A DNA stretch of 64,000 nt. It comes from Planoprotostelium fungivorum (Eukaryota; Evosea; Variosea; Cavosteliida; Cavosteliaceae). The position numbers and the translations under genes were made by a program. A model generated the notes under the pieces. The model searched no databases. It saw only the letters and a list, made by a program, of their open reading frames with translations, and was not told the DNA's origin. Where the stretch lies: positions 302,691 to 366,690 of the forward strand of contig MDYQ01000002.1 in the NCBI GenBank assembly GCA_003024175.1, read 5' to 3'. The number at the start of each line of letters is the position of its first letter. Positions within the stretch are counted from its first letter, which is position 1. Positions 55,035-64,000 of this stretch are shown one piece after another.

Positions 55035-57774
55035 ATGCAACAGGTGAAGAGTGGTTTCGAGAATGCCAAGAAACTCTTCAGTTTAGTCAAACCCTTTTTC
55101 AGAGAACGAGTAAGAGTGACATCGATGGATGATGATGTCAGCTGAGCGAGAACAGCCAAAACAGGCCTACTTTCATTTGACATGTCTATTGATCCTAGGG
55201 ACTACGCAGTCGAGTGTGGTTGTCTATCTAAGGTAATCTCGTACGATATAATGGTTCACCTCTTTCAGTTACGCTCAGAGGATGTTGACAGATACCTTAC
55301 AGTCGAAAGATGAAGGCGGTGCATTTCAAGCCGCAATCAACAACTTTTTGGTAACGATCCATGTCCTATCACGATCTCACTCTCGTAGTACCTCTTAATT
55401 TTTGCTATTCCCGTCTTTGGATTGAACGATTTCATTTCATCAGGGGCTTACGTCAGTTGGAGGTGCTCATCTTCACGATTCATCTTACGTAATGTTCATC
55501 TTGCACTGTTCAACATCATCCAGAGATTTTGTATCGAAGGAGATGATATCTCTCTACCTTCGTAATCGAAACTATTACAAGATGTACCTGCGATCACAGG
55601 AATCCGGCAAATTAGACACCGATGAGGTCCGTCACTGGATTTCATTTCCTTTTATTTCTTTTTCATCTCCCGACATATGATGACTCGAACGATAGATAGA
55701 CAACCCAGATCAGAGAATCTGTGTCGATGTCGCCACCTTCTGTAGATCATTCATAGACCTCTTCATGTTGTTCTTCAACTCCTTCGTTAAGATGGTATCC
55801 TTCGTGGCTATCTTATGGACGATCGAGCCCTGGCTGGTTGTCTTTTTGGGTCTGTACAGTCTCGCCGGCTCATCAGTCGTGGGACACATTTTTGGCGGGA
55901 AAATGATTCCGCTGCAAGACAATTTGAGGAGAAAAGAAGCCGATACGCGTTTCTCCATGGTTCGAGGTGACGTTCGAAATTTGAATCGTCGAATCGGGCG
56001 GGAAACTGAATCGTGCAGTGAGAGAAAATGCAGAAGCAATCGCCTTCTACTCTGGCGAAGATTTAGAGGAGAAAGAGGTAGACGAGACACATCATGCATC
56101 ACGCTCATGATGTCTTCAGATCCTCCGTCGCCTGCAGCAGACGATGGAACTGCAACGCACAAAGAGGGGAAGCAAATCGATCTTGAACTTGTTCCAAAAC
56201 AGTTACTCTTATCTCACTTGGTTGATACCTGTCTTGGTTCTTTATCCTCGTTTCTTCCAAGGTAAGATGGAATACGGTGCCATCTTTCAAGCCCAAGTGA
56301 GTCACCATCAATGTGTCATTCTCAACGTATGTCGACATACATATGTCAGAGTAAACGTTTCCATTATAAATATGGATGAATCTCAATTCATCACGTGATT
56401 TCAAGACATCCGACCATCCATCTATGAATGTCTTCACCTTTTTTGTCTATAAATGAATCAAAGAGTTGAACGAAAGACAGATCGCATTCAACACCATCCT
56501 GTCCAGCTTGTCCCTCGTCATCTCTCAATTCGACAGCATCTCCTTTCTCTTGGGAGCAGGCAATCGCATCTACCAATTCGATCGCGAACTACAACGCATC
56601 GAAAATGATTATCGGTTCAATGATGGTCCAAATCAAGATCACGTGACCGAAGAAACGACGCAAGAGGGGACGCTGCACAGGAGGTGACGGAAATTCCGTG
56701 AAATTTCACCGACTCGCGCAGATTCGCGGCCGATCGATCGCAGAAAAAAGACGGAGGGCAGACCCAGACGGACCGTATACGTTTCGTTACGTCTGAGAGG
56801 GTGAAACTGATTGGGGTGACAGTGATGGCACCTTCCTCTCTGAAGAGGACGATCATTCTGTCGGATGTGAATCTGGAACTGCAGGGGAAGCAGAGGTTGC
56901 TCATCGTGGGTCGCAGTGGTATCGGTGAGTGATACGATGATGCATTGATGCGATATGATGTGATATGATGTGATGTGATGTAATAAGATGTGATGTGATG
57001 TGATGTGATTAGATGTAATGTGCTGTGATTGGATGTAATGTGCTGTGATTGGATGTAATGTGCTGTGATTAGATGTCATGATGTGATGTCATCGAGCTGA
57101 AAGATGTCCCAGGTAAGAGTTCGCTGTTGAGAGTCCTCTGTGGATTGTGGAATCACGGCAGAGGAACCGTAGAGAGGCCCGAACTGGGAGACATGTTGTT
57201 CTTACCCCAGAAGCCTTACATGCCCATCGGTTCTTTACGACAACAGTTACTCTATCCAAGAGAAGACAAGAACGGTGAAGTTTGAATCCGTTTCAATCAT
57301 TTTTGTTCGATTTTAATCTTCTCTCAGAGGAGCATTACGATGATCAAGTGTTGGAGAAGGTGTTAGAAAGAGTCGGGCTCAGTCAATTGGTCACACGTCA
57401 CGGTTTACGCACGCAAGATTTGGACTTTTCAAAGATCTTATCGGTGGGGGAACAACAGAGACTCGCCATCGGCAGGTTAGTATGCGTTCATCATCATGAT
57501 GATCTGATCGCGATGATACAGGGTCTTGGTTATTAAACCTTCCGTCGTAGTCATGGACGAAGCCACGAGCGCCATGGACATCGCCAACGAGAAGAACGTC
57601 TACGAGATCATCGGATCACTCCGTGATGGAGAGACCTCCATCATCAGCGTCGGTCACCGAAAGACTCTGGTTCAGTTTCACACGCACGTTTTGGATTTAG
57701 ACAGACACGAGAAGGGTGGAGAGGCACTGAGAACGATGGAAGACTATCTGAAGGAACATCCCATGCAACAATAG
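55035..57774 (+). CDS. ABC half-transporter, ABCD/SbmA-YddA-like (ABC_membrane_2 type)
   Basis: One membrane domain followed by one nucleotide-binding domain. The membrane domain shows the family signature [17 protein letters not shown], helices such as [20 protein letters not shown], and [20 protein letters not shown] across a splice, as in bacterial YddA/SbmA and plant plastid ABCD-type proteins. The NBD has Walker A GRSGIGKSS (split by intron 56925-57112), Q-loop [18 protein letters not shown], signature [13 protein letters not shown], Walker [13 protein letters not shown] and H-loop SVGHR; all catalytic parts are intact. Likely works as a homodimer; substrate perhaps acyl chains or peptides (inference). 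No clear targeting signal is seen, so the membrane is unknown. About 640 residues. The last 115 bp have a degraded copy at 60885-60998. Confidence 0.9.
57010..57076 (+). repeat. 20-bp minisatellite inside the Walker A intron
   Basis: Three to four nearly identical units of gattggatgtaatgtgctgt follow a tgatgtgatatgat-like stretch; all lie within intron 56925-57112. Confidence 0.9.
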
Positions 57775-58208
57775 ATGAACAACGATCGGATTCGTCTTGT
57801 TTTCATTACGTGTGTCTATGGAGGTCAGGAGAGGCTCCATCCTTATTGGAGTAAAGTAGAAATTCTGGTGGCATCTAGGAAAGAGCAGCAATCACTACTG
57901 CTCTCGAGCGTGCGAAGTCTTCATAGACGCCATTCAAGAATCTAGTGGGACAAAGGGCATAAACCCATGGACGGAATAATCAAATATTGCAATTATCCGT
58001 CTCTCGTCAGCTCCAGTCGCTGACATAAGGGCATGGCCCATAGTAAAATGCATTGGGACCTCCTATGCCCAAAAGGGGAACCAAAATATTTTCCGGGCAT
58101 GCTACACAGTAACTCCAGAGAGATTAGCCCTGGAGGTATTGAAAGCGATGGACGCTGCCATTGTGATCCGACGATCTACTGAAGGGACATACAGCGTAGT
58201 CTTCACCA
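57775..58208. other. 3' region of the ABC gene and unassigned sequence
   Basis: The first 40 bp look like the ABC transporter 3' UTR (shared with the copy near 60.96 kb). From about 58110 a frame of some 50 codons is open on the plus strand (TPERLALEVLKAMDAAIVIR) and may be an exon of the next gene, but I cannot join it with confidence. Confidence 0.35.
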
Positions 58209-59838
58209 GTGATAGAGCGAGAGGGATTATACCCCATTTTATCGCAGACATACGTTAGCAAGACTCATCTTCAGATGATGCTACGCGCTTTTGGAGGACG
58301 GTCCGTTCAGTGGCGGTCACAGGTGTCTCGACAAAAACAAACATTAATTCAGAGAGCACCATCACCGCAAAGTGGGCAATGCTTTTTCATGTCCGACATT
58401 GTTGACAAACTCAGGTTTCAAAGAATCGTAGTTCTCGACCAAACGTACGTCGTCGTCATCTTGAAGCAAACAAAGGAGGAAAACCAAATTGTTCCACTCC
58501 TGAATCATGGTGATTGTCCATTGGTATACCCACTGAAAACAAAAGGCCCAATGGATGAACATCTCGTGACCCTACCTCTGTGACGCCATCGAGAACGATA
58601 TCATCGGTCTGACCCTCGGCATAGACTGTCTCTACTTGCAACTTGCTTCGAACGTGATCTTGTTAATCTCACCTATCGCTCACACTCCTCAGATGTGGGG
58701 GCCAGGCGTCGTCACCTGTTATGCCGTTAATCCAAATACAGCCAGGACGTGTGGCGTCGCCCCACCTTTGGCGAGAGGAAATACGTCAGGTGCACAAGAT
58801 GATGATGCCCCTTTACCTGAAGATCTCACAGCCGAATTAAACCGATCGAGAACTGAACTCATCCGTGCCGCGACCCTGTCAGACGAGACATTAGATCCCA
58901 CCACGCAGCGATCCAGTTTCAGCATGGACACAGGAAGTGATGCAACACTATTCGTGGAGACGAAACGGGTATGTCTAGATGTCTCTGGCCCAGATCGTGA
59001 CGTGCATGCAGATCACACCAGAGCTCTTTCTAAACATCACGATCGTGCGAAGGGGTCAGACCAACAAGAGACCACAGCCTGTCACGGATAAGAGAGGAGT
59101 CGTAGCACAGAGTTATAAGAAACATCGGTGGGAGACACTGCTGGAAGACATCTTACTGTTCGTCAGCGAGAACGTCCAATATGCATCGACGACGAAACTT
59201 CAGATTCCAGGTCAACGATCGCACCATCACCAACGTGACTGACGCCACACAGATGAGTTCTTCGCAAATTCGCCTATTATCTTCTGTTACATCCACCACG
59301 GCTCCTTCCTCCCCTCTCGCTCGGCCGATGGTTTTCAGTGGAAGTCCAGCTTCTGTGCGCCTTCTCAAGGTACCGAGCAATCGCTTACACGCTTGAACTG
59401 ATCGAGAGCAGGTCACCTACAGAAGAGGTAATTCTATCACAAGACGGAAGGGCGTAGAATGAGGCGTCCTATCATGTGATCGAATCGTTACCACAATTTC
59501 AAATCATAGAATACAGACACCTCGATTATAATGGAGAAGTCGTGACGGGTCACCTGATCGGACCGGAGATGATGAGATCGTGGCCCTTCATCACCTCACG
59601 TGACACACAGAGAGGATTACAAGCTACGGAACGCTATGGAAGAGATTGTGAGAAGAAGAGAGAAGGAAGAGGTTGATGAGAGAGCAGGATAAGGAATTTG
59701 ATATGGGAGCGTTGAGAGGGGAGGTGCCCTACCAGGAGATAGAAGAGTCTACGCACGTGTTGTCGTATGTGAGCGGCATTCTGAACAATTGGGCCAGTAG
59801 TCATCGAAGTAACCCAACTTCTTTACCTTTGCATTAGA
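58209..59838 (+). CDS. Unrecognised multi-exon gene, structure uncertain
   Basis: Several adjoining stretches on the plus strand look coding: QRIVVLDQTYVVVILKQTKE (about 58419-58478), CLYLQLASNVILLISPIAHT (58627-58686), an acidic and Ser/Thr-rich part (PLPEDLTAELNRSRTELIRA), then LFLNITIVRRGQTNKRP and HRWETLLEDILLFVSENVQ. Next come DRTITNVTDATQMSSSQIRL, LPQFQIIEYRHLDYNGEVVT and a final exon ending GALRGEVPYQEIEESTHVLS with a stop at 59838. The stretch with RGQTNKRP to FVSENVQ and the C-terminal helix look like a folded, conserved protein. Exon links before 58620 are not convincing, so the 5' end is unknown. I do not recognise a family. Confidence 0.4.
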
Positions 59839-60219
59839 GACGTGGCATCGGCGCATATATATACATAATATGTGAAGGAAGATAAATGGTATAGTGATTC
59901 ACAGCCTCCCTCCTCTCTTTGTCACATGGTTTATTCGACATCTTCACTCACACTCAACGTTGCGGTCCATCTTTGAGGCTCGTTGCTATATTCGGCGTCC
60001 CATTGCTCTCTCATTTTACCAAGTGTCGCTTCGCTAGCTGGAGCAACAAGAAAAAAATGGCGTTGAAGGTGTACGTGTCATCCATCTCACGTTGTGGCCT
60101 CCCTCTTCACATTCGTTGTCTATCTACTCCTTCTCCCCAGTGCCGTCTAAAATACACTGCAAGTAAGCCATTGTAGATGTTTAGTAAGTCTCGTTCGAAG
60201 GATCATCTGTCAGAGTTTT

Positions 60220-60890
60220 CAACATGACTACGAACGGGCTCATCTCTGGCTACGATGTCACAAGGGAGATCTTAAGATGATGCTGGTGGATACAGGGGAC
60301 AGCCCAAAACGGCAGCAAGAAGAACCAGAAGGACTCGGTTTGCGTCGCACGTTTCAAGTTATGGAAAGAGATCGGTGAGCAGCACCACTTCAACGTGAGG
60401 GCCATCACAAGAGCCATCTCTAACGTACATCCCGAAATCGTGGAGATGTTACTGTGCCACCCTAAGGTCGATCTATTAGCAAATGACAACTCAATCTTTC
60501 GACGAGCCTGTCGTAGCTTGTCCCACGTTGGGCCCGAAATGAACAGTCAGGTCAAAGCCATCTTAGAATTTGCAAAGTCTGACAAAACCCTCGCGTGGAT
60601 CCATCGGCTAGAAACAACGAGGCCATCTTGAGAGCGTGCAACAGCCAAAAGCGCTTCAATCACATCAAGATTCTCCTGGAGGATCCACGTGTGGATCCTT
60701 CTGTCGACAACAATGAGGCTCTGAGAGCAGCGGCTGAGAGGGGGAACCTATCGATTGTAAGGCTACTCTTGACTAGCCCACTTGTGGACCCATCCTCTCG
60801 GCTTATCCTGATATCGCTCTGTCGCTCGGTCTGCCGAGTGCAGAGAGTTGTGAGGGGAGATCACGATGAAGAGGGGAGATTGTATATGTA
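60220..60890 (+). pseudogene. Ankyrin-repeat gene remnant, frameshifted
   Basis: Two frames encode consecutive short ankyrin repeats: HPEIVEMLLCHPKVDLLAND in the first, and ILLEDPRVDPSVDNNEALRA with LSIVRLLLTSPLVDPSS in the second. The switch falls at about 60595, where TLAWIHRL in one frame overlaps VDPSARNNEAI in the next, as expected from a one-base indel rather than an intron. An upstream in-frame stop near 60275 and loss of similarity after 60800 add to the picture of decay. The repeat type (PxVDPSxxNNEA) is common in amoeba and giant-virus ankyrin families. Confidence 0.7.
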
Positions 60891-60998
60891 GACAGATACG
60901 AGGGGGAGCAGACGCTCTGAGAAAGATGATACACCATCTGAAGGGACATTGATTGCAAGAATAGATAAACAACGATGGATTCCTCTCGTTTTATTGTG
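60885..60998 (+). pseudogene. Relic 3' end of an ABC transporter paralogue
   Basis: This stretch aligns base by base with 57694-57810, the last codons and 3' UTR start of the ABC half-transporter. Shared blocks include tagacaga-acgag, ctgagaa-gatg, atctgaagg-acat and tagat-aacaacgat-ggattc; identity is about 75% over 115 bp by eye, with small indels. The equivalent of the stop codon (TAG) is retained. No Walker, signature or membrane exons precede it; ankyrin debris does. It is therefore the tail of a lost paralogue. Confidence 0.8.
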
Positions 60999-61388
60999 GA
61001 AGAAGCACATCATGAGATGGGCACGCTTGATGGATGATGGCTATATATAGGATCTGATCATATTTTTTTTGAGTCATATCTCGGCAGAAACCTGACGTCG
61101 GAAGAATTCGCGTCGATGTTTCTCTCTTCATCGTCATTTCCCGGGAGTAGTTCGGGTGTCACACTTCTTAAAATTCCGAGAATGATTGTCTGTGCTTGAT
61201 GAAGTTAGCTGAAAAGACTTTCCGATTTCAAACGTCACGAGGAAAAAAACAGTTCCCCCTCGCTGTATTTTGACAAATGACACTGGTATAACCTCCGACG
61301 CTGCTATATTCAATGAATACTGGGATTGTGTTTTCATTCAAATCGCACGTAGCACGGAGGGAGAGGCAGCCATTCAACAACAAATCAG
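60999..61388. other. Intergenic, 0.4 kb
   Basis: Upstream region of the carboxylesterase gene, with a T9 run at 61063-61071. No exon or repeat recognised. Confidence 0.45.
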
Positions 61389-63641
61389 ATGAAGATAACC
61401 ACAATCCTCTTCACGTGTTTGACTCTGTCAGCCGCTCAATTATTCAACGTAACCATCAATGGCAATAACACGTTCGTAGGTCAGAAGAATGTCACTCTGC
61501 CCGATGTCATTCAGTACCTCAACATTCCATTCGCTCGGCCACCTCTGGGACCGCTTCGGTTTCGCGTGAGATCATTCACCATCACCACATCATCACACCG
61601 CCACCATCACAACTGACCAGTATATAAGCCGCCAGTGCCTCTCAACGTCACAAACACGTTGACAGTGTGCAACAACACTCAACCTGCCTGCGTACAGCCA
61701 GACGGTAGCGGCCAAGAGGACTGTCTGTACCTCGCCGTATTCGTACCTGCAACGGCCAATGCCTCCTCTAACCTTCCTGTTCGCATCTTCATCCACGTAA
61801 GCATCATGTCGTCTCATCTTCTGAATCATACTAGGGTGGAGCCTTCATCAGCGCCTCGTATGACAGTATATCGGGTGCAGCTCTCGCCGCACAGACGAAC
61901 ACCATTGTTGTAGAAGGAAACTATCGTCTGGGACTGTTCGGCTTCATGGTATCGTCCGGCATTGTCGATGGAAATTCGACAGGTAATTATGGAATCCTAG
62001 ATCAACAGCTGAGCCTCAAATGGGTCCATCAGAACATCCGCAATTTTGGAGGTGAAGTGAAATCACGGATTCATCGAATCACATCGTGATGCATCTCACA
62101 GGTAACCCCGATGACATCACGATCGATGGGGGCTCGGCCGGAAGTGCCAGCGTGTATTGGCACACGCTCATGCCCAAATCGTGGCCTTACTACAACAGAG
62201 TCATCGTCTCTTCTGCAGGTTACTGGAGGTACAGCACGCTCGAGGTGAAACATTACTCTCCGATGCATCAGTTGAAATCGGTAGGATAAAGTGGCCTTGA
62301 CGGACAAACATCTACGGTCTCTGAACATCAACTGCAGTGATATTGTCTGCTTACAGAATCTGAACGTTTCTACCTTGTCGCAGGTAGCTTCACCTTGACA
62401 TCATCATGATTACCATTGTCGCGAAAACATCATCATCTCGTCGGTTAACAACGTATTGAAATGTTACAGGTTCCAGCTATTGTTTATGGTCTTCCCGTCA
62501 TCGATGGAGTCAATCTATTGGATCAGCCTCTCTTACTTTTCGATGCCGGAAGATACAAAGTGAGAACTGTGATGGTATACCACTGAATCGAGACAGCCCA
62601 ACACTTCATTCATCATCGGAATCAACAAAGACGAAGGAACGAACCTAAGCGAAGGCTTCTACGATGGCATCACAGCTCTTCTTCCCACGCTCACGACGTC
62701 AGTCATCCTGCAGGAGCTCGCTGTCATTCTGAATTACAACGCCTCCCTTGTTCCGAACGTCGTGTCCGCTTATAACTTCCCGCAAACTTATACTACAGCC
62801 GTTTTTAACGTCAGGTGACATCGATTCTATGAGCTTTAATTCGACTGACATGATGAACAGCTCGGCTGAATTTCGCTCTTGGATCGATTTTGTCGGAGAA
62901 TTAATCATCGATTGTGGAAGCATAGCTGCCATCAAATCCCTGGCCTCTCAAGGCACCCCCGTTCACGCTTACTACTTTGATTATGTGAACGATGATCCTT
63001 ATTCCCGATTGTACGGCGCCTACCACTCTTCAGAAGTGGAATACAAGTACAATCTTACTGGGTGAAAATCGAAATATCAATCGAGTTTTGATGAATTGAC
63101 AGGAATGGAAATGCCGATCAACAGAAAATATCAGCCACTTTCGTGAATTATTTTGAGCAGTATCAGCTGAATTCCGATCCAAATCCCGTGGTGAGCCGTG
63201 ATATACCGCGCGCTTGGTCTAATGTTGGACAGAACGGTCTGTACTGGCCGCTATACAACACGTCGACCAACAGCACCTTGATCGTCAATGTGACATCCAC
63301 TATCAGTCCCTTCCCCTCCTATCCGAGGTGGTCACCTTCTACATCATCACCGTGTCTCACGGGCGTGATAGATGTTCCTCGTTCATCGATCTCATTCTGA
63401 GAAATCAATACATCGATGTGGCCAGCACTGCAACTGTTTCATCGTCCAACACCACGTCCGGCCAAATTTCCACTCATGCGAATACAACAAACGTTCGTAC
63501 GACTACACCACGAACGACCTCCTCAACCACTTCTACCGCCAGCTGTGAGACGGTTGTATATTGTCGAATTACTTACGTTCGGTAGATTTGAGCAGTAGTC
63601 TAGCGTTCTGCATCTTGAGCTTCTGGCTGTTCTCTCTTTGA
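61389..63641 (+). CDS. Secreted type B carboxylesterase, probably GPI-anchored
   Basis: Signal peptide MKITTILFTCLTLSAAQ, then an alpha/beta-hydrolase of the carboxylesterase/cholinesterase family: NIPFARPPLGPLRF, EDCLYLAVF, the oxyanion loop IHGGAFISA (across a splice), NYRLGLFGF, NYGILDQQLSLKWVHQNI, nucleophile elbow DGGSAGSAS, acid in INKDEGTN and His in YGAYHSSEV, so the Ser-Glu-His triad is complete. The elbow is GGSAG instead of the usual GESAG. After a Thr/Ser-rich stalk (NTTNVRTTTPRTTSSTTSTA) the last intron leads to a hydrophobic end SSSLAFCILSFWLFSL before the stop at 63639, a likely GPI signal. About ten Asn-glycosylation sites. Cleaves ester bonds outside the cell; substrate unknown. 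Confidence 0.9.
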
Positions 63642-63752
63642 AAGCGAACAATAAATCGATTCAATCGTCAAACTTGTATATTTATTTGTGACGAATCAAG
63701 GATGACTCTAATCATCGTGCGCGATGAGTAACAAGCATGCAATTTATCGTCA

Positions 63753-64000
63753 TCAGCACTTCTGAGGATTAAAGTCAAACTTTGGGTTGTTGTTTCCATC
63801 TAAAAGTCCCAGCGGTCCCTCTCCATTATCGGACCATGCATGCATGAACCATCCTACACGGTTGTCCTTCCAGTATTGGCAGTTGTCGGTGAACAGCTTC
63901 CAATAGAAGATGAAGTTGTCCATGTTGTCAACGTCGCCTCCTCTGTAAGCGTGGCCACCACCAGAAGAAGGCCAGCAAGATTGAGAGATGATGTGAGGTT
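63753..64000 (-). CDS. GH17-like beta-1,3-glucanase, C-terminal part (runs off the right edge)
   Basis: The minus strand ends a frame with IISQSCWPSSGGG, then VDNMDNFIFYWKLFTDNCQY, FMHAWSDNGEGPLGLLDGNN and FDFNPQKC before the stop at 63753. This fits the last beta strands of family 17 glucan hydrolases, where the nucleophile strand normally reads ISE(S/T)GWPS and an aromatic-rich end with a Trp/Asp motif and GLF/GLL follows. Only about 80 residues are in the window. Odd: the nucleophile Glu position holds Gln, and Gly before Trp is Cys. If the alignment is right, hydrolysis would be impaired. A related TIM-barrel family is the alternative. Confidence 0.6.
   Translation of the reverse strand, partial: PHIISQSCWPSSGGGHAYRGGDVDNMDNFIFYWKLFTDNCQYWKDNRVGWFMHAWSDNGEGPLGLLDGNNNPKFDFNPQKC

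Noticed and set aside
57775-58208. Transposon insertion downstream of the ABC gene
   Set aside because: I found no terminal inverted repeats, target duplication or transposase or reverse-transcriptase motif.

Overview
The window is nuclear DNA of a small-genome eukaryote with very dense genes. Almost every gene is cut by short GT-AG introns, mostly 35 to 140 nt, with donors of the gtgag type. Gaps between genes are often below 300 bp and several promoters are shared by divergent genes. A gene for cytosolic ribosomal protein eS27, a mitochondrial EF-Tu with a presequence, a PIP kinase, a leucine-rich-repeat receptor kinase of the TKL type and class III cyclase signalling all fit a free-living amoeboid protist. 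My best guess is an amoebozoan of the protostelid kind (inference; no marker here proves it). A MYCBPAP-like gene suggests a ciliated stage. Secreted GH46 chitosanase and GH17-like glucanase genes suggest a diet or surroundings rich in fungal walls.

Layout, left to right: first exon of AHSA1 (Hsp90 co-chaperone) leaving the left edge; a transmembrane adenylyl cyclase; mitochondrial EF-Tu; a GLYAT/GNAT-like acyltransferase; a PAN-domain GH46 chitosanase; a cytochrome b5-acyl-CoA dehydrogenase fusion; an orphan last exon of an amino-acid transporter; a poorly coding stretch; a small UIM protein; an unrecognised protein with an NLS-like tail (a decayed paralogue lies 27 kb away); a PIP kinase; eS27; a mucin-like GPI-type surface protein; a USP25/28-type deubiquitinase; a polytopic membrane protein; a 6-kb NRPS-like gene of the poly-epsilon-lysine-synthetase (Pls) type; a truncated MFS gene; a BTB plus CCCH protein; a MYCBPAP-like gene; an RGG/CCCH protein; a BPNT1-like phosphatase; an LRR receptor kinase and, divergent to it, a kinase fragment; MCMBP; ATPAF1/Atp11; an ABC half-transporter; an unrecognised gene; ankyrin and ABC gene debris; a GPI-type carboxylesterase; and the 3' end of a GH17-like gene leaving the right edge.

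Two themes stand out. First, the Pls-like gene (adenylation, carrier and a membrane/left-handed-helix terminal module with no canonical condensation domain) is the best candidate for an undescribed biosynthetic system. Second, intact genes are interleaved with ends of other genes (transporter last exon, MFS start, kinase lacking its N-lobe, ABC 3' end, ankyrin debris, a frameshifted paralogue), which points to frequent partial duplication. Several introns carry private minisatellites.

Exon joins were inferred by eye from GT-AG signals and family similarity. CDS coordinates give the whole span from start to stop, including introns.
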